DNA of 64,000 nt from Burkholderia sp. WSM2230 (GTDB lineage: Bacteria > Pseudomonadota > Gammaproteobacteria > Burkholderiales > Burkholderiaceae), in NCBI RefSeq assembly GCF_000472445.1, contig NZ_AXAJ01000001.1, positions 62,643-126,642 of the forward strand, written 5' to 3'. Position 1 is the first letter of the stretch. Each line of letters begins with the position of its first letter. The position numbers and the translations under genes were made by a program. The notes beneath the pieces are model-generated. The model did no database searches. It saw nothing but the letters and a program-made list of their open reading frames with translations, and was not told where the DNA came from. Of the stretch, positions 25,011-33,146 are shown piece after piece.

Positions 25011-26015
25011 GTGTCAGCTCTCGACTGGTATCTGCAGATCAACCTGAAGGCGCGGCACCTGCGCCTGCTCGTCACGATCGACACATATCGCAATCTGACC
25101 CAGGTCGCCGACGTCACGCACGTGACGGTGCCTGCCGTCTCCAAGTCGCTGGCCGAACTGGAGCGGGGGCTCGGGCTCACGCTGTTTTCACGCACCGCGC
25201 AGGGCCTTGTGCCGACGCCGTATGGCGACTGCCTGATCCGCCATGCGCGCGACATGCTGACCATCCTGCATCAGGCGCGCGACGAACTGAAGGCATTGAG
25301 TTCGGGGACCGAGGGCAAGGTTCACATCGGCATGTTGCCCGCGTCGGCTTCAGTGCTGCTGCCGCAGGCGCTGAGCCTGCTGAAGCAGCGCTCGCCCGGC
25401 ACCAACGTGATGGTCACGGAAGGCACAACGGCGTTGCTGCTGCCCGAACTGTGGCAAGGCCGTCTCGACCTTGTGGTGGGCCGCTTGCCGGCGCCTGACA
25501 CGCTCGGCAGCTTCGAGGAGCGGGAGCTTCTCGAAGAGCCGGTCACGCTGATGACGGGCCGCCACCATCCCCTGGCCCGCAGGAAGTCGGTGACATGGTC
25601 GGACTTGCGGCCTTATCCGTGGATACTGCCGCCGCCGGGCTCGATACTGCGCGACCCGCTGGAGCGGGCGCTCGAAGCACACGACCTGCCGCTGACCAGC
25701 AACTACATCGAAACGCTTTCGATTCACGTCGCGCGCGCGCATCTGCAGATCTCGGATTTCATCGCCGTCATGGCCGGCACGCCCGGCGGCGACACCGCGC
25801 AGCCGCTGCATACGCTTCCGTTAAGCCTGCCGCGATTGCTGCGGCCGGCGGGCGTGCTGTGGAACCGGAACCGCGGCCTCACGCCGAGTGCGCAGCTGAT
25901 GGTGCAGTGTCTCGAAGAAGCCGCCGGACGCCTGCAGACGGACGCCGACGCTGCGGCACGCGCGGCGGCGTCGGCCAGGGCAAACCGGCTGCGCGCGCCC
26001 ACGGAGGCGCGTTGA
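25011..26015 (+). CDS. LysR-family regulator 2, close paralogue of LysR1
   Basis: 334-residue LysR regulator with GTG start, preceded by GGAGG. The winged helix-turn-helix (TYRNLTQVADVTHVTVPAVSK) is identical to that of LysR1, so both should bind the same boxes; the effector domain differs at scattered positions (for example VVVVEGTTAS versus VMVTEGTTAL). The C-terminus has about 13 extra Ala/Arg-rich residues. The pair brackets the TctC / LigI-like / TctAB / CMD genes, which looks like duplication of the regulator with the operon between the copies. It may sense a related but different ligand. Confidence 0.92.
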   Translation: MSALDWYLQINLKARHLRLLVTIDTYRNLTQVADVTHVTVPAVSKSLAELERGLGLTLFSRTAQGLVPTPYGDCLIRHARDMLTILHQARDELKALSSGTEGKVHIGMLPASASVLLPQALSLLKQRSPGTNVMVTEGTTALLLPELWQGRLDLVVGRLPAPDTLGSFEERELLEEPVTLMTGRHHPLARRKSVTWSDLRPYPWILPPPGSILRDPLERALEAHDLPLTSNYIETLSIHVARAHLQISDFIAVMAGTPGGDTAQPLHTLPLSLPRLLRPAGVLWNRNRGLTPSAQLMVQCLEEAAGRLQTDADAAARAAASARANRLRAPTEAR

Positions 26016-26153
26016 CGGCGATTGCCGTTTGTCAGGCCGCGAGGCGCCCGCCGGCGTAGGTGGCGCAATTGTCAGCGCGCCGCCAGCTATTCGACAGTTG
26101 CGTCACGCTACACTTTCATCATGGTGTTCCAGGTTTTCCCGAAAGCGGAGACC

Positions 26154-26456
26154 ATGATGAAGATCACTCTTGCGTGCCTGACGCTTCCTGTGTTGCTGAT
26201 GGCTTGCACCGCTCCTTCCGCCGACCATCTGTCGAGCGCCGCTAACCCGTCCCGTCACATCACGCCGCATGAGTGCCATGATCTTGCCGCGCTCAGACAG
26301 GGCGCCGAGCCGACGCACGAACGTTTGACGTCCGAGGCGGCGGCGCTGTTCACGGCCGGATACAACCCGGCGACCGACGCCGACATCTATCCTGGTGCGC
26401 TGCATCATGCGCAGCGGCGCGTCGACCACTGGTACGCGAAAGACTGCAGGATGTGA
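26154..26456 (+). CDS. Small lipoprotein, DUF4148-like
   Basis: 100-residue protein with a lipoprotein signal peptide (MMKITLACLTLPVLLMAC; lipidated Cys at residue 18). The mature part, with RLTSEAAALFTAGYNPATDADIYP and HAQRRVDHWYAKDC, resembles DUF4148 proteins common in Burkholderiales, whose role is unknown. GGAG lies just before the double ATG at 26154/26157. It stands alone between LysR2 and the promoter at 26577 and may be unrelated to the catabolic genes. Confidence 0.65.
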   Translation: MMKITLACLTLPVLLMACTAPSADHLSSAANPSRHITPHECHDLAALRQGAEPTHERLTSEAAALFTAGYNPATDADIYPGALHHAQRRVDHWYAKDCRM

Positions 26457-26576
26457 GACTGAGCGACTTGCCGAAGTCCGCGCTGCATCTATACCCTCCC
26501 AATCTTCAGCCGAACTGCGCCGGGCAAGGCCTCGCGCTCGCCCTGCGCATGCTCGCGTGGTTGCATATCGCCCGCG

Positions 26577-26644
26577 CCTTTACCAAACGGTTAACGCTCG
26601 CGCTGCTTAATTCAATAGACGGAAAACCGGCGCGCAAACATCAT
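26577..26644 (+). promoter_or_regulatory. LysR-box promoter of the Pht5-like/ligJ operon (site C)
   Basis: From 26577: CCTTTACC at 1-8, GTTAA at 14-18, TTCAATAGAC at 35-44, the same spacing as sites A, B and D. A -35-like TAGACG (26616-26621) is followed 17 bases later by CATCAT (26639-26644). The start codon of the first gene lies about 100 bases downstream. Confidence 0.6.
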
Positions 26645-26743
26645 TCAGTCAACGAGATCGCCTGGTGAGCCGCGCAACGCGCCCACGGCCGGCAGCAGCT
26701 GGGAGGCAGGCCGATCCGATTATTCAGGTCAAAGGAGACTACG

Positions 26744-27715
26744 TTGAGCAAGAAAGTACACCTCACGCTCGCAATCGCCGAGCATCCGCATACCGCTGCC
26801 ATCCGCGACGGCTCCATCCCCATCGAAGGCGTCGATGCAGAATTCATCACCGTCCAGCCGCAGATCGGCGCGTTTCGGCGGATGGTCCGCGACGTCGAAT
26901 TCGACGTCTGCGAACTTGCGCCGACGACCTACATCATCGCCCGCGCTTACGGCGCGCCGTTCGTCGCGCTGCCGATTTTCGTCGTGCGGCGCTTCCACCA
27001 TTCGGGGCTGCTCGTGCGCCCGGACGCAGGCATCAAAACGCCCAAGGACCTGGAGGGCAAGAAGGTCGGCGTGCGCGCCTATTCGGTGACGACGGGTGCA
27101 TGGACGCGTCAGGTGCTGATGGACGAATTCGGACTGGACGCGTCGAAAGTGACATGGGTCGTAGACGATGAAGAGCACGTCACGCAACTCAAGCTGCCGC
27201 CGAATGTGATTCACGCGCCGGCCGGCAGCTCGCTCGCGGAAATGATGGAGAAGGGCGAGCTCGTCGCCGGTTTTCACGGCAACGCCGGCATTGGCCGCAC
27301 GGGCGCACCGACGGGCGGCTGGAAGGAAGTCGAGGCGGACTATCCGGATCTCTTCCCGAATGCTGAAGAACTCGAGGCCGAGTACTACGCGCGCACTGGC
27401 GTCTATCCGATGCATGGCACGATCGTCGTGAAGGACTCCGTGCTCGCCGAGCATCCATGGGTCGCGAAGTCGATCTACGACGCTTTCGACAAAGCGAAAA
27501 AGGACTGGCTCGCAAAGCTCGATGCGGGCGAGCTCACCGACAAGAAGAACAAGAAGTACCTGGAGTTGCGCAAGATCGTGGGGCACGACCCGCTGCCATA
27601 CGGTATCGAGGAAAACCGCAAGACCATCGAGGCGCTCGAAGCCACCGCGTTCAAGCAGGGCCTGACGCCGCGGCGCATGTCGATGAGCGAGCTGTTCGTC
27701 GATCCTCGCGCCTGA
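26744..27715 (+). CDS. Pht5-like protein 1 (4,5-dihydroxyphthalate decarboxylase family)
   Basis: 323 residues, TTG start with AAAGGAG seven bases upstream. It resembles 4,5-dihydroxyphthalate decarboxylase (Pht5), a cytoplasmic enzyme with the two-lobed NMT1-like fold, and it has no signal peptide. Visible family segments: HPHTAAIRDGSIPIEGVDAE, the FDVCELAPTTYIIARAYG strand, LEGKKVGVRAYSVTTGAW, and the C-terminal LTPRRMSMSELF. Non-oxidative decarboxylation of a dihydroxylated aromatic acid is the family reaction; the actual substrate here is unknown. First gene of the operon with ligJ, preceded by the LysR-box promoter. Two paralogues lie at 32202 and 49664; this one is the most divergent of the three. 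Confidence 0.8.
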   Translation: MSKKVHLTLAIAEHPHTAAIRDGSIPIEGVDAEFITVQPQIGAFRRMVRDVEFDVCELAPTTYIIARAYGAPFVALPIFVVRRFHHSGLLVRPDAGIKTPKDLEGKKVGVRAYSVTTGAWTRQVLMDEFGLDASKVTWVVDDEEHVTQLKLPPNVIHAPAGSSLAEMMEKGELVAGFHGNAGIGRTGAPTGGWKEVEADYPDLFPNAEELEAEYYARTGVYPMHGTIVVKDSVLAEHPWVAKSIYDAFDKAKKDWLAKLDAGELTDKKNKKYLELRKIVGHDPLPYGIEENRKTIEALEATAFKQGLTPRRMSMSELFVDPRA

Positions 27716-27778
27716 GCCGCGCGCACATGTTGAACCTCGTGCATTGATCTACGCATCCAACTCCAGACGGAAGAAAAA

Positions 27779-28804
27779 ATGATCATCGATTGCCACGGCC
27801 ACTTCACGACCGTCCCCGCATCTTTCCGCGACTGGCGCGCGAGGCAGATCGACTCCGCCAATGACCCGGCCAATGCGCCGCCGCTCTCTGGCGCCCACGT
27901 ATCCGACGACGAAATCCGCCAAGGCGTCGGCAACGGCCAGTTGCGTCTGCAACAGGAGCGCGGCGGCGACCTCACGCTGTTCTCGCCGATCGCAGGCCTG
28001 ATGAGCCACCATCTCGGCAACGAGCGTACGAGCCTCGAATGGGCCGAGGTGTCGAACAATCTCGTGCGCCGCGTCTGCGACCTGTATCCGGACAACTTCG
28101 TGCCGGTCTGCCAGTTGCCGCAGTCGCCGCTCGCGCCGCCGAAGAACTCGATTGCCGAACTGCGCCGCTGCGTCGAGGAAATGGGTTTTGTCGGCTGCAA
28201 TCTGAATCCCGACCCGAGCGGCGGCTACTGGACCGGCAAGCCGATGACGGACCGTGAGTGGTATCCGCTCTACGAGGCGCTGTGCGACCTCGACGTGCCC
28301 GCCATGATCCACGTCGCAGCTTCCTGCAACCCGTGCCACCACGGCACGGGCGCGCACTATCTGAACGCGGACACGTCCGTCTTCATGCAGTTGCTGCAGG
28401 GCGATCTGTTCAAGGACTTCCCGACGCTGCGTCTCGTGATTCCGCACGGCGGCGGCGCGGTGCCTTACCACTGGGGCCGCTATCGCGGCATGTCGCTGGA
28501 AATGGCGAAGCGTCCCTTGGAAGGGCTGCTCAGCAATGTCTTCTTCGACACCTGCGTCTATCACCACCCGGGCGTGGAGTTGCTGACCAAGGTCGTGCCG
28601 ACGACCAACGTGCTGTTCGGATCGGAAATGATCGGCGCCGTGCGCGGCCGCGATCCGAACACCGGCGAGTATTTCGACGACACGAAGCGCTACATCGACG
28701 CTTGCGCGGCTTTGAGCGACGCCGACCGCCACGCGATTTTCGAAGGCAATGCACGCCGCGTCTATCCGCGTCTGGACGCGCAGCTCAAATCCAGGGGACT
28801 GTAA
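27779..28804 (+). CDS. ligJ: 4-oxalomesaconate hydratase (LigJ-like)
   Basis: 341-residue amidohydrolase-superfamily protein of LigJ size. It matches remembered LigJ features throughout: MIIDCHGHFT with metal ligands His 6 and 8, NLNPDPSGGYWTGKP, a central GTGAHYLNADTSVFMQ, IPHGGGAVPYHWGR, FFDTCVYHHPG, and the C-terminal EGNARRVYPRLDA. LigJ hydrates 4-oxalomesaconate to 4-carboxy-4-hydroxy-2-oxoadipate in the protocatechuate 4,5-cleavage and gallate pathways. This is the best anchor for the pathway. It follows Pht5-like 1 and precedes LigI-like 2 by 24 bases. Confidence 0.88.
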   Translation: MIIDCHGHFTTVPASFRDWRARQIDSANDPANAPPLSGAHVSDDEIRQGVGNGQLRLQQERGGDLTLFSPIAGLMSHHLGNERTSLEWAEVSNNLVRRVCDLYPDNFVPVCQLPQSPLAPPKNSIAELRRCVEEMGFVGCNLNPDPSGGYWTGKPMTDREWYPLYEALCDLDVPAMIHVAASCNPCHHGTGAHYLNADTSVFMQLLQGDLFKDFPTLRLVIPHGGGAVPYHWGRYRGMSLEMAKRPLEGLLSNVFFDTCVYHHPGVELLTKVVPTTNVLFGSEMIGAVRGRDPNTGEYFDDTKRYIDACAALSDADRHAIFEGNARRVYPRLDAQLKSRGL

Positions 28805-28828
28805 CGCAGCGATTGCTGGACGGACATC

Positions 28829-29674
28829 ATGAACATCATCGACATTCATCCTCATATCATCTCGGACGACGAGAAGCGCTACCCGCCCGCGCCGCTCTTC
28901 GGCAAGCGCTCGGACTGGTCGCAGGAGCGGCCCAACACCGTCGAAGCGCTGATCAAGGCCATGGACGAGGCCGGCGTTGCGAAGGCGGCCGTCGTGCATT
29001 CGTCGACCACTTACGGCTTTGACAACAGCTATGTCGTGGACGGCTGCAACCAGTACAAGGACCGGCTCGCGGCCGTGGGCTCCGTGGATATGCTGGCCGA
29101 CGACGTGCAGGCGGTGATCAGAAGCTGGGCGGACAAAGGACTCGCCGGGCTGCGCATCTTCACCGGCGGTTCCACCAAAGACTTCGATCCGAGCGAGCTC
29201 GACAACCCGAAGTCCTTCAAGGCGTGGGAGATGCTCGCAGAACTGAAGCTGCCGATGTGCATTCAGACCGGGCCGATCGGCTTGCCTCAGGTGCGCATGC
29301 TGGCCGAAAAATTCGCAGACGTGAACATCATCCTCGATCATCTGGGCCGCCCCGACGTGCTCGACGGTCCGCCGTATGCGAAAGCTGCCAGTCTGTTCGC
29401 GCTTGCGGATCTGCCGAACATTTATCTGAAGCTCACGCCGCGCATTTTCGGCGACGTGAAGAAGGAGAAGGCGAGTGCGGAGACTTTCTTTCCGCGCGTC
29501 GTCGAAGTGTTCGGCGCAGAGCGGCTGGCCTGGGGCTCGAACTTCCCGACCTCGCCCGGCACGCTCAAGGAAATTCTCGCGACGGCCCAGCATGGACTCG
29601 CTTGCCTCAGCGACGAAGACCGCGAGTGGATTTTCAGCAAAACCGCGCAGAAGCTGTATCCGGCCCTGAGCTAA
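28829..29674 (+). CDS. LigI-like amidohydrolase 2 (PF04909)
   Basis: 281-residue amidohydrolase_2 protein. Motifs: IDIHPH with His 7 and 9, VVHSSTTYGFDNSY, ILDHLGRPDVLDGPPY, and WGSNFP near residue 236. It shares the start DIHPHIIS and the VHSSTTYG motif with paralogue 1 (21414), and the layout with paralogue 3 (50610). Next to a LigJ-like hydratase, hydrolysis of 2-pyrone-4,6-dicarboxylate or a related lactone to 4-oxalomesaconate is a sensible hypothesis, but true LigI sequences differ at the N-terminus, so the substrate is open. Confidence 0.85.
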   Translation: MNIIDIHPHIISDDEKRYPPAPLFGKRSDWSQERPNTVEALIKAMDEAGVAKAAVVHSSTTYGFDNSYVVDGCNQYKDRLAAVGSVDMLADDVQAVIRSWADKGLAGLRIFTGGSTKDFDPSELDNPKSFKAWEMLAELKLPMCIQTGPIGLPQVRMLAEKFADVNIILDHLGRPDVLDGPPYAKAASLFALADLPNIYLKLTPRIFGDVKKEKASAETFFPRVVEVFGAERLAWGSNFPTSPGTLKEILATAQHGLACLSDEDREWIFSKTAQKLYPALS

Positions 29675-29759
29675 GCCGACTGTCGCCAAGCGCACCGAAC
29701 ATCGCCAACGCGCATGCAGCCGCCTCATGCGGCGCCGCGCAGCGAAAAGAGAGATCAAC

Positions 29760-30617
29760 ATGTCCAACATTCGCCTGAACAGCATCATTCGCGCGTTCGA
29801 GTCGGGCAAGGCCGCGCATGCGGCCTTCTCCAAGCTCGACAAGCAGACCGCCATTGAAATGAGCGATTCGCCGTATGACGGCATCGTCTTCGAGATGGAA
29901 CACAACCCCTATGACGTGAGCGCGCTCGGCGACGCATTGCAGTACATGCTGAGCCGCAAGCAGATCGCCGAGTCCGCATCGGTGGCGACGAAAGTGACGC
30001 CGATTGCGCGTATTCCGGCCAACGGCGTCGAGATGAACCAGAGCTTCGCAAAGCAGGTGCTCGATCGCGGCGCATACGGCGTGATCTGGCCGCACGTGGC
30101 AACCGTGGAGCAGGCCTATAACGCCGTCGCGTCGTGTCGTTATGCGCGCCCGAAAAGCGCGCCGCTCTACGAACCGAAAGGTGTGCGCGGCGACGGCCCG
30201 GCCAATGCGGCACGTTACTGGGGCCTCTCGATGCAGGAGTACTACGAGAAGGCTGACGTGTGGCCGCTCGCGCCGCAAGGCGAGATCCTCGTCGGCCTGA
30301 TGTGCGAGAGCACGCAGGCAATCGGGAACCTCAACGACATTCTCGCGAACGTGCCGGGCATCGGCTTCATTCTGATCGGCGAGGGCGACCTGAGCCAGGA
30401 GCTGGGATTCCCCCGCCAATATGAGCATCCCGAGGTGATCGATGCGATGCGCCAGATCGTCGACACCTGCAAGAAGCACAACGTCGTGGTGGGCCATCCG
30501 CACGTGACGGCCAAAAATCACCGCCGTCTGAGCGAAGAGGGCTACCGCTTCCTGATGTCGGCACCGCAGCGGACCTACGGCGTAGTCGGTCTGGCACGCG
30601 ACATGGCGGGCTACTGA
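29760..30617 (+). CDS. HpcH/HpaI-family aldolase
   Basis: 285-residue class II pyruvate-type aldolase of the HpcH/HpaI (citrate lyase beta-like) family. The expected active-site groups are present: Arg in PIARIPANG, metal-binding Glu in GLMCEST, and Asp in IGEGDLSQELG. In this operon it would fit cleavage of 4-carboxy-4-hydroxy-2-oxoadipate to pyruvate and oxaloacetate, a step normally done by the unrelated LigK/GalC family, which is not seen in the window. The start at 29760 follows AAAAGAGAG. Its stop overlaps the next start (TGATG), implying coupled translation with the ThDP enzyme. Confidence 0.85.
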   Translation: MSNIRLNSIIRAFESGKAAHAAFSKLDKQTAIEMSDSPYDGIVFEMEHNPYDVSALGDALQYMLSRKQIAESASVATKVTPIARIPANGVEMNQSFAKQVLDRGAYGVIWPHVATVEQAYNAVASCRYARPKSAPLYEPKGVRGDGPANAARYWGLSMQEYYEKADVWPLAPQGEILVGLMCESTQAIGNLNDILANVPGIGFILIGEGDLSQELGFPRQYEHPEVIDAMRQIVDTCKKHNVVVGHPHVTAKNHRRLSEEGYRFLMSAPQRTYGVVGLARDMAGY

Positions 30618-32167
30618 TGAACGGCGCCGAAAGTCTCGTCGCGACTCTGGTCGAGCAGGACGTCGATATCTGCTTTGCCAACCCGGGCACCTCGGAGATG
30701 CATTTCCTCGCTGCGCTCGGCAACAACCCGAAGATGCGCAGCGTGTTGTGCCTGTTCGAGGGCGTGGCCACCGGTGCAGCAGACGGCTGGTACCGGATGA
30801 AGGACAAGCCGGCCTCGACGCTACTGCATCTCGGGCCAGGGCTCGCGAACGGCCTCGCGAACATCCATAACGCGAAGCGTGCGTCGTCGGGTATGGTGAA
30901 CGTGGTCGGCGAACATTCGGTGTCGCATCTCAAGTACGATCCGCCGCTCACCTCGGACATCGAGGGCCTTGCGCGACCGCTGAGCCACTGGGTTCGCCGC
31001 GCCGAATCGGCGGACAGCATCGCCTGGGATACGGCTCAGGCCGTGGCGAAAGCGAGCGCGCATCCTGGGCAGATCGCCACGTTGATCCTGCCCGGCGATA
31101 CATCGTGGCAACAGACGGGCGCGGCGCCCGTGCTGCCGCCGCCTGTGGATGTCCGCCGCAGGACGCCCAGCACCGCGCGCATCGAACACGTCGCGCGGGT
31201 GCTGCGCTCCGGTGAGCCGACGCTGATCATTCTGGCCAATAAGGCGACGCGCGGCGCGGCGCTCGAAAAGGCAGGCCGCGTATCTGCCGCAACCGGCGCG
31301 CGGCTCGGCTCACAGTTCTTCACTGCACGCATGGAGCGCGGCGCGGGACGCGTGCCGATCGCTCGTATTCCCTACGCTGTGGCGCAGGCCAATGCGTTTC
31401 TGAAGGACTACAGGCACATCGTCACCGTGGAAACCACGGAGCCCGTAGCCTTTTTCGCGTACCCGGACAAGCCCAGTCTGCTGAAGGCCGAAGGCACACT
31501 GGTTCATGCGCTCGTCGAGGCTGACGAGGACAGCGAACTTGCCTTCGACATGCTGCTGCAGGCGCTCGGCGCGGCCAACACCGCGGCGCTCGTGCAGGAG
31601 CGCATCGAAACGCCGGTGCCGAGCGGCGCGCTGAATCCAACGAGCGTCGCGCACGCGCTGGCAGCGGCGTTGCCGGAGAACTGCATCGTCGTCGACGAAT
31701 CGCTGACCACGGGCCGCGAGTCCATGGGCCTGACCATGGGCGCGCTGCCGCACGATCTCATCAACAACATGGGCGGCTCGATCGGCTATGCGACGCCGGT
31801 CGCGACCGGTGCCGCGTTGGCGTGTCCGGACCGGCGCGTCATCTGCATGGTCGGCGACGGCAGCGCCATGTACACGATCCAGTCGCTATGGACTCAGGCG
31901 CGCGAGAACCTGAACGTCACGACGATCATCTTCGCCAACAACAGCTACGCGATCCTCAAGGCGGAGTACGCCAACATGGGCGCGGGCACGCCGGGCGAAC
32001 GCGCGCTTTCGATGATCGACATAGACAGGCCGCGCATCGACTGGCTCGCGATGGCGAAGAGCATGGGCGTACCCGGCGTGGCCGTCGAAACGGCGGAGAG
32101 CTTCCATAAAGCAATGGTCGATTCGATTCGCGAGCCGGGCCCGTGCCTCATCGAGGTCCGGCTCTAA
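30617..32167 (+). CDS. ThDP-dependent enzyme, acetolactate synthase/benzoylformate decarboxylase-like
   Basis: 516-residue three-domain ThDP enzyme. The N-terminal PYR domain has the catalytic Glu in LCLFEGVATGAADG (about residue 49), the middle domain lies around 190-330, and the C-terminal PP domain has the ThDP/Mg motif GDGSAMYTIQSLWT ... NN. Such enzymes decarboxylate 2-oxo acids or condense them. It is often named acetolactate synthase large subunit, but no small subunit is present and the catabolic context favours a 2-oxo acid decarboxylase. Coupled to the aldolase by TGATG overlap. An aldehyde product could be taken by the dehydrogenase at 35863; this link is inference. Confidence 0.85.
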   Translation: MNGAESLVATLVEQDVDICFANPGTSEMHFLAALGNNPKMRSVLCLFEGVATGAADGWYRMKDKPASTLLHLGPGLANGLANIHNAKRASSGMVNVVGEHSVSHLKYDPPLTSDIEGLARPLSHWVRRAESADSIAWDTAQAVAKASAHPGQIATLILPGDTSWQQTGAAPVLPPPVDVRRRTPSTARIEHVARVLRSGEPTLIILANKATRGAALEKAGRVSAATGARLGSQFFTARMERGAGRVPIARIPYAVAQANAFLKDYRHIVTVETTEPVAFFAYPDKPSLLKAEGTLVHALVEADEDSELAFDMLLQALGAANTAALVQERIETPVPSGALNPTSVAHALAAALPENCIVVDESLTTGRESMGLTMGALPHDLINNMGGSIGYATPVATGAALACPDRRVICMVGDGSAMYTIQSLWTQARENLNVTTIIFANNSYAILKAEYANMGAGTPGERALSMIDIDRPRIDWLAMAKSMGVPGVAVETAESFHKAMVDSIREPGPCLIEVRL

Positions 32168-32201
32168 TCGATAGGAACAATAAGGCAAAGGAGAGACATT
32201 C

Positions 32202-33095
32202 ATGACAACCACGCTGACAGGTGTGCCGACGCTGCGCACCAATCTGGCCGAATACGCGGTGACAAAGGCGATGCGCGACGGGCGAGTGAGCTCCGATCTC
32301 GTGACGCTGGACTTCTGCGGCCCGACTCCCGCGCACAACGGCTTCAAGGCGATGGTCCGCGAGAATAAATTCGATGCGGGCGAACTCGCGATCGTCACGT
32401 TCTTGCAGGCCAAAGCCTACGGCAAGCCCTATGTGCTGCTGCCGACACCAATCTCCGGGCGCTTCCAGCACCACTGCGCCGGTTACAACATCGACTTTGG
32501 GCACCTCGATCCGAAGGACATCGAAGGCAAGAAAGTCGGCGTGCGCACCTACACGCAAACCACCGCGCTGTGGATTCGCGGCATCCTGCGCCACGAATAT
32601 GGCGTCGACCTCGACAAGGTCACGTGGATGACGCTCGGCGACGGACACCTGGCCGAGTACAGCGATCCGCAGAACTGCGAGCGTCTGCCGGCAGGTTCGT
32701 CGATTCCGGAGATGATGCTCAAAGGTGAGCTGGCCGCTGCATTGCTCGGCGAAGACATGCCGAAGGACGAGCGCGTACGCACGCTGGTTCCAGATGCGCA
32801 TGCCGCTGCGAAAGACTGGTTCGCGCGCACCGGAGTGGTTCCGATCAATCACATGTTCGTCGTGCATCAGAACGTTTCGAAGGAGCGGCCCGACGTAGTG
32901 CGCGAGCTGTACCGTATGATCGTGGAAAGCCGCTCGCTCGCCGAGGGCGTGCCAGCCATCTTTCCGCCAATCGGATTGGAGGCCAACCGCAAGGGGCTGC
33001 AACTGGCGGTCGACTGGGCGCTCGATCAGAAGATCATTCCGCGCCGGCTTTCCGTAGATGAGTTGTTCGACGATGTGACGGGAAGCCTTGGCTGA
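32202..33095 (+). CDS. Pht5-like protein 2 (4,5-dihydroxyphthalate decarboxylase family)
   Basis: 297 residues, no signal peptide. Family segments: ELAIVTFLQAKAYGKPYVLLP, EGKKVGVRTYTQTTALWIRG, the acidic EMMLKGELAAALLGED, PINHMFVVHQNV and the C-terminal IIPRRLSVDELFDD. It is clearly closer to paralogue 3 (49664) than to paralogue 1 (26744). AAAGGAGAG precedes the start. Two members of this family in one operon suggest either two decarboxylation steps or one enzyme plus a binding or accessory protein. Confidence 0.8.
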   Translation: MTTTLTGVPTLRTNLAEYAVTKAMRDGRVSSDLVTLDFCGPTPAHNGFKAMVRENKFDAGELAIVTFLQAKAYGKPYVLLPTPISGRFQHHCAGYNIDFGHLDPKDIEGKKVGVRTYTQTTALWIRGILRHEYGVDLDKVTWMTLGDGHLAEYSDPQNCERLPAGSSIPEMMLKGELAAALLGEDMPKDERVRTLVPDAHAAAKDWFARTGVVPINHMFVVHQNVSKERPDVVRELYRMIVESRSLAEGVPAIFPPIGLEANRKGLQLAVDWALDQKIIPRRLSVDELFDDVTGSLG

Positions 33096-33146
33096 GCGAT
33101 GAAAGTCCGCGTTGTATAAAACGAGTAGAAGATCGGAGACGAACAG

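Noticed and set aside
27749..29905. 718-codon open frame on the minus strand
   Set aside because: It lies antisense to the LigJ-like and LigI-like genes, has an Arg/His/Val-rich composition and no recognisable domain; a GC-rich shadow frame.
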